24,386 nucleotides of DNA from an uncultured bacterium (GCA_905214305.1 CAJMLK010000040.1:1-24386), one strand, 5' to 3'. Shown: positions 15,659 through 23,749, counted from the first letter of the stretch. Notes: generated by a model from the sequence alone, not told the origin. A program made the numbers and translations.

Positions 15659-16783
15659 CTAATCCAGATTCAGAATGACGGAAAAAGACTTGAAAAGCAC
15701 TGTAGCTTTTTGCCCGGCCTTGAGCCCGCAGGAGGCGTCCGGTCCGCCGCTCTGGATGGCGCATACCAGGCTGCCTTCCGGCAGGGCCACCAGCACTTCG
15801 GCCACGGTCTGGTCTTCGCGCACGCGCTCCACCACGCCGACAAAGCAGTTTTCCGCAAGGGGAGCGGTATTTTTGGGCAGCTCCCCCGGGGTTACCAGTA
15901 CCCAGGGAGCCTTGACGCTGGCATTGACCAGCTTGCCTTCGGCCAGAGCCAGCGTGCGGCAGCTTTCGTCCGTAATTATCGACACGATGCGCAGGCCGCC
16001 TGCCGTGCGCAGGGTTACTTCCACCATGATGCCGGTCTGGCGCAGCGATGTGATGCGACCTTGAAAAACGTTTCTGGCGCTGGTTTTCATGGGCCGCTCC
16101 CTTTGCAGTTGTTCTCGCAGAAGGCGTCGCGCCTCTTGCAGGTCGCAGCGCACAATGCCGCTTTGTCCCGGCGCGGCACGCCGCCCCAGAAAAATGTCCA
16201 CCACGGGCAGGGGCAGGCCCTGCCGCCCCAGCTCCAGGGCGCGGCTGTGCCGCAGGGCGCGCGCGCTCAGCAATCCCTTGGGCAGGCCACAGGCAGCGCC
16301 GCACTGCTGCAGGCAGCGGCGCACGTAGCTTGCGTCGCAGCGCAGAAGATCATGGCTTTCGGGAAAAAGCGCGGGGTCTTCGAGCACGCGCCGCAGGCGG
16401 CGGCTCACGGTAAGGGGCAGGGGAACCTCGCGGCCGGGGCTGCCGTTGCTGTCAGGCAGGCGGATGACGCCGTCCTGCAGGTCCATATGGCCCGGCTTGA
16501 GGCTGAAAATCTCCACCAGCCGCAGGGCGGCATAGCGCAGAAGCATAAAGATGAGCCACATGCGCAGCCGCGGGCGCTTTTCGCGCGGGCCGCGCGCAGC
16601 CGTGGCCCGTTCCCACAGCCATGACTCCACGGCCAGCAGTTCTCTGGGGCTGATGCGACCGGTATCCTGCAACAGGGCGGCGGAGTCGCGGCGCATAAGC
16701 CGTTGGCGCAACCACGCCCGGTCCGCGGAAGAGAGCGTGCGCAAGAGCGCGGCCATTTCCTCACGGTTTTTGTTTTTTTCCAT
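15659..16783 (-). CDS. tunR: TunR-like regulator: inactive integrase fold plus two Mop domains
   Basis: A 374-residue protein. Residues about 70-215 look like a tyrosine-recombinase catalytic domain: Arg88 in ALRLVEIFSLKPGHMDL and Arg178-His179 in ALRHSRALELGRQGLPLPVVDIFLG. The first His of HxxR is replaced (RALRH), the LGH His is Arg201, and Val stands near where the Tyr nucleophile should be (about 211), so it should bind but not recombine DNA. Residues about 232-300 and 312-374 are two Mop/TOBE domains that bind molybdate or tungstate. This architecture was described in Desulfovibrio as the tungstate-responsive regulator TunR (recalled). ATG 16783 with AGGA upstream is preferred over ATG 16798. 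It is divergent from modABC, its probable target. Confidence 0.85.
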   Translation of the reverse strand: MEKNKNREEMAALLRTLSSADRAWLRQRLMRRDSAALLQDTGRISPRELLAVESWLWERATAARGPREKRPRLRMWLIFMLLRYAALRLVEIFSLKPGHMDLQDGVIRLPDSNGSPGREVPLPLTVSRRLRRVLEDPALFPESHDLLRCDASYVRRCLQQCGAACGLPKGLLSARALRHSRALELGRQGLPLPVVDIFLGRRAAPGQSGIVRCDLQEARRLLREQLQRERPMKTSARNVFQGRITSLRQTGIMVEVTLRTAGGLRIVSIITDESCRTLALAEGKLVNASVKAPWVLVTPGELPKNTAPLAENCFVGVVERVREDQTVAEVLVALPEGSLVCAIQSGGPDASCGLKAGQKATVLFKSFSVILNLD

Positions 16784-16841
16784 GCCGTATCCTGTCATTT
16801 TTTAGGTCTTATACATAAAAATATACCGGGTTGTACAGTGT

Positions 16842-16865
16842 TCACGCTTTTTACAATAAACGTGA
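16842..16865. promoter_or_regulatory. Candidate operator between tunR and modA
   Basis: TCACG (16842-16846) and CGTGA (16861-16865) form an inverted repeat with a 14-bp AT-rich centre in the divergent tunR-modA gap. Such a spacing (19 bp centre to centre) is plausible for an integrase-fold dimer. Nearby TTGTAC (16831) and TACAAT (16852) could form a promoter on the plus strand and, being near-symmetrical, on the minus strand too. The site is inferred from position and symmetry; I could not compare it with a known TunR motif. Confidence 0.4.
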
Positions 16866-16870
16866 CCTCC

Positions 16871-16898
16871 TTGCCCGTCCAGACGTCTCCTGTATGAG
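16871..16898 (+). promoter_or_regulatory. Possible sigma-70 promoter for modA
   Basis: TTGCCC (16871-16876) and TATGAG (16893-16898) are 16 bp apart, about 40 bp before the modA ATG. Directly after it, TCGCGT-AACA-ACGCGA (16912-16927) is a perfect inverted repeat that would lie at the very 5' end of the mRNA, ending just before the GGGAGGAG ribosome-binding site; it may be an operator or a leader stem. Confidence 0.35.
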
Positions 16899-16938
16899 TT
16901 AGTCAAAACTATCGCGTAACAACGCGAGGGAGGAGCCT

Positions 16939-17691
16939 ATGAAAAAATCGTTCTTTTCCCGCATTTTTCTTGCACTGGCTTGTGCATGCCTGTTGAGCCT
17001 GCCTGCGCATGCCGCCGAGATGACGGTTTCAGGCGCGGCCAGCCTTACCAATGCCTTTACCGAACTCAAGGACATGTTCGAAAAGCAGCATCCGGGCCTG
17101 AAGGTCAATGTCAACTTTGCCGCCTCCAACCCGCTGCTCAAGCAGATTCAGGAAGGCGCGCCCGTTGACGTGTTTGCTTCGGCCGATCAGGCCACCATGG
17201 ACAAGGCCGCGGCCGCGAAAGTGGTGGACCCCGCCACCCGCAAGAATTTTGCGGAAAATGATCTGGTGCTCATCGTGCCCGCGGGCAGCAAAAAGCCCGC
17301 CGGTCTTGCCGACCTGAAGAAGTTCAAGAAGGTCGCCATCGGCAATCCTGATTCCGTGCCTGTGGGCCGCTATACCAAGGCCGCCCTTACCGAAGCCAAG
17401 CTGTGGGACGACCTGCAGCCTGCCCTGATTCAGGGCAACAGCGTGCGTCAGGTGCTGGATTATGTGGCGCGCGGCGAAGTTGACGCCGGTTTCGTGTACG
17501 CCACCGATGCCAGGCAGATGGCCGACAAGGTGGACGTGGTCATGGTTGTGGGCGGGCATGAGCCGGTGACCTATCCCATCGCCGTGGCGCTTACAGGAAC
17601 CAACCCCAAGATGGGGCAGGCGTTCCTGAACTTTGTGCTTTCTCCCGAAGGTCAGGCTGTTCTGGCAAAGTACGGTTTTTCCAAGCCGTAG
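16939..17691 (+). CDS. modA: Molybdate/tungstate ABC transporter, periplasmic binding protein
   Basis: A 250-residue periplasmic protein. Residues 1 to about 25 are a Sec signal peptide (MKKSFFSR, a hydrophobic core, cleavage after AHA). The mature protein matches ModA: MTVSGAASLTNAFTELKDMFEK with the oxyanion-binding serine loop near the start, NFAASNPLLKQIQEGAPVDVFASADQATMD in the middle, and IGNPDSVPVGRYTKAAL and VRQVLDYVARGEVDAGFVYATDA later. It delivers molybdate, and perhaps tungstate, to ModBC. ATG 16939 follows GGGAGGAG. A strong hairpin lies between this gene and modB, which may keep modA transcript in excess. Whether it prefers Mo or W cannot be read from the sequence. Confidence 0.95.
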   Translation: MKKSFFSRIFLALACACLLSLPAHAAEMTVSGAASLTNAFTELKDMFEKQHPGLKVNVNFAASNPLLKQIQEGAPVDVFASADQATMDKAAAAKVVDPATRKNFAENDLVLIVPAGSKKPAGLADLKKFKKVAIGNPDSVPVGRYTKAALTEAKLWDDLQPALIQGNSVRQVLDYVARGEVDAGFVYATDARQMADKVDVVMVVGGHEPVTYPIAVALTGTNPKMGQAFLNFVLSPEGQAVLAKYGFSKP

Positions 17692-17749
17692 GCAGGGCCT
17701 GATGCCTGCTTGCGGCGGTCTGTCTGCCGGAGCGGGATGCGTTTTGCAG

Positions 17750-17782
17750 CGTACAGGCTGCCGCTGGGCGGCGGCCTGTACG
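17750..17782 (+). promoter_or_regulatory. Strong hairpin between modA and modB
   Basis: Bases 17750-17764 pair with 17768-17782: CGTACAGGC/GCCTGTACG, a T-G wobble, then GCCGC/GCGGC around a TGG loop, 15 bp in all. No T-run follows, so it is not a full terminator. In periplasmic-binding-protein operons such stems usually protect the upstream mRNA, giving more binding protein than permease. The rest of the 191-bp gap has no credible gene. Confidence 0.6.
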
Positions 17783-17882
17783 TCCGGTTTCAGGGGACGC
17801 CACGGCAGAGGCGGCCATCACGACGGCATTGCATGCCGGAGCAGGGGCAGGGCAACGATTTTTCAGGAGGAGCGGTTTTTTG

Positions 17883-18563
17883 ATGGATCTTGACGGCATC
17901 TCCATCTGGAGCCCGCTGGAGCTTTCGCTCCGGGTGGCGGGCACAGCCACTCTGGTCTCTTTTGTAGCGGCCACCCTCATGGCCTGGCTGCTGGCCCGAA
18001 AAAAGGGCCCCATGCCGGCGCTGCTGGACGCCCTGTGTACCCTGCCTCTGGTTTTGCCGCCCACGGTGCTTGGCTACTATCTCATTCTGCTGGTGGGGCG
18101 GCGCGGCCTCATGGGACACTGGCTGGCCGAGATGGGCATCAATCTCATCTTTTCGTGGAAAGGGGCCGTGGTGGCGGCCACGGTGGTGGTGTTTCCGCTT
18201 ATCTACAAGTCCGCCCGAGCCGCCCTTGAACAGGTGGACTCGCATCTTGAGGATGCTGCCCGCACTCTTGGGGCTTCGGAATGGCGCGTGTTTGTCAGCG
18301 TGTCCTTGCCGCTGGCCTGGAAAGGAATTTTTGCGGGGCTGATGCTGGCCTTCGCGCGGGGCATGGGCGAGTTTGGTGCTACGCTTATGATTGCGGGCAA
18401 TATTCCCGGCAAAACGCAAACTCTGGCCCTTGCCATTTATGACGCGTTTCAGGCCGGTAACGATGCGCAGGCCACCTGGCTTGTCATTGTCACGTCGCTG
18501 GCCTGCGTGAGCATGCTCATGGCGGCGGAACTGCTGCTCAAGCTGAAAAGGCGGCGCCGATGA
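17883..18563 (+). CDS. modB: Molybdate ABC transporter permease
   Basis: A 226-residue inner-membrane permease with about five or six transmembrane helices. The EAA loop that docks on the ATPase is clear: EDAARTLGASEWRVFVSVSLPLAWKGIFAG, followed by the ModB-typical FARGMGEFGATLMIAGNIPGKTQTLALAIYD. ATG at 17883 is preferred (family-like MDLDGISIW start, with AGGAGG a little far upstream); a longer reading from 17829 would add 18 residues that do not look like a ModB N-terminus. Its stop overlaps the modC start as ATGA (18560-18563), so the two are translationally coupled. Confidence 0.93.
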   Translation: MDLDGISIWSPLELSLRVAGTATLVSFVAATLMAWLLARKKGPMPALLDALCTLPLVLPPTVLGYYLILLVGRRGLMGHWLAEMGINLIFSWKGAVVAATVVVFPLIYKSARAALEQVDSHLEDAARTLGASEWRVFVSVSLPLAWKGIFAGLMLAFARGMGEFGATLMIAGNIPGKTQTLALAIYDAFQAGNDAQATWLVIVTSLACVSMLMAAELLLKLKRRRR

Positions 18564-19336
18564 TTTCTTTGCGCTTGTATAAAAGCTTTAAAAACGCGGC
18601 CGTCCCCTTCAGCCTGGATGTGGACTACGAGATCGGCGACGAGCACAAGAACGTGGTGCTCTTCGGCCCTTCAGGCTCCGGAAAAAGCCTGACCATGCAG
18701 TGCCTTGCGGGGCTTGTACGGCCGGATTCCGGGCATATCCGTCTCGGCGGGCGCACCCTGTATGACGGGCAGGCCAATGTCTTTGTTCCTGCGCAGCGCC
18801 GCCGTATCGGCTACATGTTTCAGGACTACGCGCTGTTTCCCCACCTGACCCTTTTGCAAAATGTGGCCTACAGCGGCACGGGGCTTTGGCCCTGGCGCGT
18901 CTGCTCTTCCCAGCAGGAACGGGCGCAGTCCGTGCTGGAGCGTTTCGGCATCGGGCATCTGGCGCGCAACCTGCCTTCGCAGCTTTCCGGCGGCCAGCGG
19001 CAAAGGGCGGCGCTGGCCCGTGCGGTCAACGCCGAACCGGAACTTCTGCTGCTGGACGAGCCTTTTTCGGCGCTGGATCCGCTGCTGCGGGAGCGCTTGC
19101 GCGAAGAACTGCTGGAACTCATTGCCGGGCTTACCATCCCGGCCGTCATCATTACCCACGATCCGGGTGATGTGGATGCCTTTGCGGGCAGTCTGATTCT
19201 GTATGACCACGGGCATGCCAGACTGGTTCCCGATTATGCCGGGCAGCGGCGGGGATTTGACAGCCCCGGACACTGTCTGCGTCATTTGCAGGAGCAGGCG
19301 GCTGTTGTGGACCGGGTTCCGCACCAAACGCATTGA
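18560..19336 (+). CDS. modC: Molybdate ABC transporter ATP-binding protein, short form
   Basis: A 258-residue ABC ATPase that drives import through ModB. Walker A is GPSGSGKS (about 35-42), the Q-loop is MFQDYALFPHLTL, the signature LSGGQRQRAALARAV, Walker B LLLLDEPFSALD, and the switch His is in IITHDP. It stops soon after the nucleotide-binding domain and lacks the C-terminal Mop/TOBE domain found in the roughly 350-residue E. coli ModC; oxyanion sensing may be left to the divergent regulator. The stop codon lies inside the first unit of a 14-bp tandem repeat, so the last residues (near VPHQTH) may be recent and the protein could have been longer. Confidence 0.92.
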   Translation: MISLRLYKSFKNAAVPFSLDVDYEIGDEHKNVVLFGPSGSGKSLTMQCLAGLVRPDSGHIRLGGRTLYDGQANVFVPAQRRRIGYMFQDYALFPHLTLLQNVAYSGTGLWPWRVCSSQQERAQSVLERFGIGHLARNLPSQLSGGQRQRAALARAVNAEPELLLLDEPFSALDPLLRERLREELLELIAGLTIPAVIITHDPGDVDAFAGSLILYDHGHARLVPDYAGQRRGFDSPGHCLRHLQEQAAVVDRVPHQTH

Positions 19337-19384
19337 GACAGGCGCATTGACACAGACGCATTGCCACAGGCGCATTGACACAGG
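19329..19384. repeat. Four tandem 14-bp repeats at the 3' end of modC
   Basis: Units CGCATTGAGACAGG, CGCATTGACACAGA, CGCATTGCCACAGG and CGCATTGACACAGG follow each other without gaps (19329, 19343, 19357, 19371). Each differs from the consensus by at most one base. The modC TGA stop (19334-19336) lies in the first unit. As 14 is not a multiple of three, changes in copy number would not restore a coding frame. Confidence 0.85.
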
Positions 19385-20466
19385 CCGGAACAAAGATGTC
19401 GCGCTGGCGGCAGGCGGCCTGTGCCGGAGTGCAATGCTCCTGCGCGCCTGACTGCCCAAACAGCGGACATTTTGGACGGCGGCCCTGTGGTGTGCTTCTG
19501 CGCGCATGGCTGCTCAGGTTTTGACGAGGCGTCGCACCGGCTCGTGTTCGTGTGCTTCGCGCGTGTATCTGCTCAAAAAACGGTGGCATGCGCAGCAATG
19601 TCTGCTGGCCGCATGCCTGTTGCTGCCGGTTTTCCCATTGCCCTGCGGGGCAATGGCTCAAGCTGCCCTGCGCCTTTGAGGCGGGCGTCTGTTCGCGCAA
19701 CGCCAGAACATTTTCAGTGTGAAGCTGTTCCAGGGCGCGGCAGCACACGGCCACCGCGACTCCGGCCGTGTGCTGCCGCCAGACCGGCGCTTGTCTGCGG
19801 GCGCGTGAGGGCGACTGCGATTTACGCGGCTTTACGTCCAGCTTCCCCGGCCTTCCTGCTTTGCTCTGTGCCCGCAAGCCCGGTCTTTTGACTCGGAACC
19901 ACGGGCTGCGGCCCGGAATGGCCTGTCGCCTCTGACCAGCCGCGCGGTGTGCCCTTGTGCCTGCGCGGCCAGTTCCCCTGCAGCCGGTTCTTCAGCCCGG
20001 CCCGTCCTGCCTTGCTGCGCCTGTACGGTGCGTTGCATCCTCGCCCTTGAGCATTTTGCCGATGGTCATCCGTGTTCGTTCATGAGCCGTGGCAACAGGC
20101 AAGGGCCGCCCGGGCAAAGAGCGCCACAGCCAGTCTGTGCCCCGAGTTTCGGTTTTCGTTCTTCCTGCGGCAGGCTGTGCCCCTGATTTTTTGCGTCCTT
20201 CGCGGTCTGCGGGCAGCCGTTGAGCGTGCAGGAATGGGTTGGCGGGCAGGGGCAATATGGCCGTTAAAAACGTGTCGGGGCTATGGGTAACGCCGTGCTC
20301 ATGAAATGAACTGGCTGCCCGGCAGGAGTTTTTTGAAAATCCTTGCCATGAAATGCGTACAGGCAAATTTTTGCCTGCCGCAAGGTGAGTATTCCAAGTG
20401 TCAGGCACACTAACTGGATGGTAGCTTCTCTTTACAAAAGTTTGTAAGTTCCAGCTTGGGGACGGC

Positions 20467-20531
20467 TGCGGGCTGCTGATTGAATGCTCGACCTGTCAGC
20501 GCCTGCAGCCCGCATACAGGGCGGTTTTTTG
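20467..20531 (+). terminator. Terminator-like structure of an unknown transcript
   Basis: TGCGGGCTGC (20467-20476) can pair with GCAGCCCGCA (20505-20514). Alternatively CGCCTG (20500-20505) pairs with CAGGGCG (20517-20523), followed directly by GTTTTTT (20524-20530). The two foldings exclude each other, as in an antiterminator/terminator pair. No coding gene ends here on the plus strand, so it may end a small RNA starting in the preceding 100 bp or so. Confidence 0.45.
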
Positions 20532-20852
20532 CACGGATGGGGCATGGTTTTTCTTTAAAAAAGAGCGGTGCAAATCTTCAGTTTGCGCGGCTTTTGAGCC
20601 AGAGAAGTTTTGCTCGTGTGAAAAGTTTTCAGGTAACATGCTGTTAGTAATGAAAGTTAAAAAAATAACAAAAAGACCGTCGTGAGTGGCAGGCAAAATT
20701 TTTTGTAAGCGTGGACACAGGCATGTGCGCATGGTATCACCTTCTCATAGTCTCCTCCCCTGTTTTATTGCGTCAGTATTTTGAAACTTAAGAACTTTTA
20801 TATAAATGTTACGAGCAGCCGATTTTCTTGTTTCGGCGAGCCAAAAAGTATT

Positions 20853-20917
20853 TTTACGTTTTTAGATCCTATTTTCTATATTTTTTAGCATGCCACTAAA
20901 AGCACATGCTGTTTTTC
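20853..20917 (+). promoter_or_regulatory. Possible alr promoter followed by a hairpin and T-run
   Basis: TTTACG (20853-20858) and TATATT (20877-20882) are 18 bp apart. Just after, AGCATG (20887-20892) pairs with CATGCT (20905-20910) and is followed by GTTTTTC (20911-20917), which resembles a short intrinsic terminator between promoter and gene. If transcription starts downstream of 20882 it would meet this hairpin first; if it starts elsewhere, the hairpin may end an incoming transcript. Confidence 0.3.
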
Positions 20918-21006
20918 AGATGCTGTTTCTGGTGTTTCTGACGGTCTTGCACGGATGAAAACCCATATGTCCGGCTACGGCGCGCGCCACCGGCATAGGA
21001 GGAAAC

Positions 21007-22122
21007 GTGGTCAGCTTTGACAGGCCCGTGTGGGCAGAGATAGACCTTTCGGCCTTTCGCCATAATCTGCGGCAGATCAAGTCGCTTCTCAAGCCCGGGA
21101 CAATTTTTTGCCCCATCATCAAGGCGGACGGCTACGGCCACGGGGCAGTTCCCCTGGCGCACGAAGCCGTTGCCCTGGGTGCGGGCTATCTTGGCGTGGC
21201 AATTCTGGACGAGGCCGCAGCCCTGCGCGCGGCGGGCATAACCGTGCCCATTCTCATTCTGGGCTACACGCCGCCCCAGGCAGCCTCCTTTGTGGTCAGC
21301 AACCACATTACCCAGACCATTTTCAGCAAGGAACAGGCCGATGCCCTTTCCGCCGCGGCGGGCAATCTGGGCATGACCGTCAAGGTTCACGTCAAGGTGG
21401 ACACCGGCATGACCAGAATCGGCGTGCGGCCCGAAGAGGCGGCGGCGTTCTGTGCCTATGTGGCCGGGCTTGAAAACGTGCACCTTGAGGGCATGTTTAC
21501 GCATTTTGCCAGTTCCGACAGCGCCGACCGCACCTACTGCCTTGAGCAGTTCGACAGGTTCACGGCTGCCCTGGCCGCAGTGGAGGCTTCGGGCATTCGA
21601 CTGGACATCCGGCACTGCGCCAATAGTGCCGCCATACTGTCCCTGCCTGAAGGTCATCTTGATATGGTCCGTGCGGGGATAATCCTTTATGGCCTCAAGC
21701 CGTCCGACGAATGCCCCATGCCCATTGATCTGCAGCCGGTCATGCGCCTCAAGGCGCGGCTGGCCATGGTCAAGCAGGTTCCCCCCGGCGTGGGCGTGAG
21801 TTATGGCAGCATCTACCACACGCAGAAGGAAAGCAGCCTCGCCACCATCCCCATCGGCTATGCTGACGGCTACACGCGCATGCTCAGCCGCAAGGCGCAG
21901 GTGCTGGTGCGCGGGCAGCGCGCCCCGGTGGTAGGGCGCATATGCATGGATCAGTGCATGGCTGACGTAAGCCATGTGCCGCATGCCGCCACCGGTGACG
22001 AGGTACTTCTTTTCGGCGGCCCCGAGCTGCCGGCAGACGAAATTGCCGCCCATCTCGGCACTATCAACTACGAGGTCGTCTGCATGGTGGGCAAACGTGT
22101 GCCCAGAGTTTATGTGGAGTAG
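21007..22122 (+). CDS. alr: Alanine racemase
   Basis: A 371-residue PLP-dependent cytoplasmic enzyme that interconverts L- and D-alanine; D-alanine is needed for peptidoglycan. The PLP-binding lysine is Lys39 in IIKADGYGHGA, and the second catalytic base is Tyr266 in GVSYGSIY. KVDTGMTRIGV (with Lys130, the usual carbamylated position), MFTHFASSD, VRAGIILYG and GRICMDQCMADV are family blocks. The start is GTG at 21007 with AGGAGG upstream. It is followed after 220 bp by a CycA-like permease and then an alanine dehydrogenase/PntA-like gene, so it may serve D-alanine or alanine use as well as wall synthesis. Confidence 0.95.
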   Translation: MVSFDRPVWAEIDLSAFRHNLRQIKSLLKPGTIFCPIIKADGYGHGAVPLAHEAVALGAGYLGVAILDEAAALRAAGITVPILILGYTPPQAASFVVSNHITQTIFSKEQADALSAAAGNLGMTVKVHVKVDTGMTRIGVRPEEAAAFCAYVAGLENVHLEGMFTHFASSDSADRTYCLEQFDRFTAALAAVEASGIRLDIRHCANSAAILSLPEGHLDMVRAGIILYGLKPSDECPMPIDLQPVMRLKARLAMVKQVPPGVGVSYGSIYHTQKESSLATIPIGYADGYTRMLSRKAQVLVRGQRAPVVGRICMDQCMADVSHVPHAATGDEVLLFGGPELPADEIAAHLGTINYEVVCMVGKRVPRVYVE

Positions 22123-22342
22123 AAATTTCCCCCGCTGACGTCACTTGCAACATCTTGCCCGAGGTAAACACCGCTGCTTGTCGCGGTCATGAAACTTGCG
22201 GTCATATGCGGATGACCGTGCCTCGTGCCGCAATCCACATACACAACATGCCAAAGAGGAAAAAGGAGGTCCCCCCACTCACAAACCCTCGTTGTCAAAG
22301 GATTCGCATTGAAATTCGTTCAAGGTTTTGCAAGGAGACCAT
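22123..22342 (+). promoter_or_regulatory. alr-permease gap with inverted repeat
   Basis: CGGTCAT (22199-22205) and ATGACCG (22212-22218) are a 7-bp inverted repeat; GCGGTCAT also occurs once more at 22183. A second strong ribosome-binding sequence, AAAAAGGAGG followed by a C-run, lies near 22260-22275, with no good gene after it. The true permease site is AAGGAG at 22332. This arrangement may be a regulated leader, but no known riboswitch was recognised. Confidence 0.3.
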
Positions 22343-23749
22343 ATGTCGAGCGAAAACAAAGGTGTAACTGGTGAAAATCTAACCCGAGGGCTGGAATCGA
22401 GACATATCCAGCTTATTGCCATCGGCGGCGCCATCGGCGTGGGCCTGTTTCTGGGATCGAGCACGGCCATCAGAACCGCCGGTCCCGGTCTGCTGCTGTC
22501 CTATCTTATCGGCGGCATCATCATCTTCTTTGTCATGCGCGCGCTTGGCGAAGTAGCGGTGGCCTATCCCGTGTCAGGCTCGTTCAGCGCCTATGCCAAC
22601 ATGTTCATGGGCCCGCGCATGGGCTACATAACTGGCTGGACTTACTGGTTTGTGTGGATCGTGACCGGCATGGCCGAAATTACGGCGGTCGGCGTATACT
22701 GCACATTCTGGTGGCCCGACTTGCCACAATGGATACCAGCGCTGCTGGCGCTGGTGTGCATGACCACAGTCAACCTCATCTCGGTCAAGCTGTTCGGCGA
22801 GTTCGAGTTCTGGTTTGCCCTCATCAAGGTTGTGGTCATCATTGCCATGATTGCCATCGGTCTGGGCATCATTCTGTTCGGTGTCGGGCATGGCGGCATT
22901 CCCACAGGCATCAGCAACCTGTATGCCCTTGAAGGCGGCTTTCTGCCCAACGGCATGACCGGTGTGTTCATGGCGCTTTCAATGGTCATGTTTGCCTTTG
23001 TGGGTATTGAACTTATCGGCGTTACAGCCGGTGAGGCCTGCAATCCGGAGAAATCCATCCCCTCGGCCATCAACAAGGTGCTGTGGCGTATCCTGCTGTT
23101 CTATATCGGCGCTCTTTTCGTGATCATGAGCATCTTTCCCTGGAACGAAATCGGCGTACACGGCAGCCCCTTCGTGCTGACCTTCAAAAACATCGGCATT
23201 GCCGCGGCCGCAGGCATCATCAACTTCGTGGTTGCCACGGCGGCCCTGTCATCGTGCAACAGCGGCATCTACAGTAACGGCCGCATGCTGTACAATCTTG
23301 CCCTGCAAAAGCGCGCCCCCCAGTATTTTGCGCAGACCAGCCGCGCCAACGTCCCCGCACGCGGCATTCTGGTTTCTTCGTGCATCATGCTTATCGGCGT
23401 GTTTCTGAACTATATTGTTCCCGAAGAAGTCTTTCTTATCGTGACCAGCGTCGCGACCTTTGCGGTTGTGTGGATATGGGCAACCATCATCATTGTGCAG
23501 ATGAAGTCCCGTGAAAGCAAAAGCCCCGAAGAGGCGGCTGCCGTCAAGTACAAGATGCCCTGGTATCCCTATTCCAACTACTTCGCACTGGCGGGGCTGG
23601 CTTGCGTCTATGTGATCCTGAGCCTCGGCGAGTCCACCCGCATCGCCATGATCGTGGGACCCATATGGATCATCGGTATCAACGTGGTCTACAATCTGCT
23701 TGGCTGGAACAAAAAAGACGCGCAGCCGGGCTTTGGTGCTGAAAACTAG
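22343..23749 (+). CDS. Amino-acid permease, CycA-like (APC family)
   Basis: A 468-residue inner-membrane transporter with about 12 transmembrane helices. The first helix holds the APC signature ESRHIQLIAIGGAIGVGLFLGSS, and GYITGWTYWFVWIVTGMAEITAV and VKLFGEFEFWFALIKVVVI are very like E. coli CycA, the proton symporter for D-alanine, D-serine and glycine. ATG 22343 with AAGGAG is chosen over ATG 22328. Lying after alanine racemase and before an AlaDH/PNT-family gene, it probably imports alanine or a related small amino acid; exact substrate and stereospecificity are inference. The stop codon overlaps the left arm of the repeat copy B hairpin. Confidence 0.88.
   Translation: MSSENKGVTGENLTRGLESRHIQLIAIGGAIGVGLFLGSSTAIRTAGPGLLLSYLIGGIIIFFVMRALGEVAVAYPVSGSFSAYANMFMGPRMGYITGWTYWFVWIVTGMAEITAVGVYCTFWWPDLPQWIPALLALVCMTTVNLISVKLFGEFEFWFALIKVVVIIAMIAIGLGIILFGVGHGGIPTGISNLYALEGGFLPNGMTGVFMALSMVMFAFVGIELIGVTAGEACNPEKSIPSAINKVLWRILLFYIGALFVIMSIFPWNEIGVHGSPFVLTFKNIGIAAAAGIINFVVATAALSSCNSGIYSNGRMLYNLALQKRAPQYFAQTSRANVPARGILVSSCIMLIGVFLNYIVPEEVFLIVTSVATFAVVWIWATIIIVQMKSRESKSPEEAAAVKYKMPWYPYSNYFALAGLACVYVILSLGESTRIAMIVGPIWIIGINVVYNLLGWNKKDAQPGFGAEN

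Larger units (their letters stand above)
19385..20995. other. About 1.6 kb without a recognisable gene
   Basis: The modC-alr gap. Open frames on both strands from 19385 to 20400 are Cys-, Arg-, Pro- and Ala-rich with no family resemblance and poor start sites, as expected for GC-rich non-coding or decayed DNA. From 20340 the base composition falls and palindromes appear: CAGGCAAA-TT-TTTGCCTG (20360-20377), TTACAAA-AG-TTTGTAA (20432-20447), and a terminator-like structure ending at 20530. A minus-strand frame of 78 codons (20496-20732) has a fair AAGGTG ribosome-binding site but no recognisable product. The stretch 20740-20890 is AT-rich and probably holds the alr promoter. Confidence 0.5.

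Noticed and set aside
15659..16783. Functional phage integrase or prophage marker
   Set aside because: The nucleophilic Tyr and other catalytic residues are missing, Mop domains are fused to it, and there are no phage genes or att sites around it.
19152..19877. Minus-strand open frame after modC
   Set aside because: Composition (Arg, Gln, Pro, Cys, Ala) and lack of a ribosome-binding site suggest chance; it also runs through the tandem repeats and into modC.
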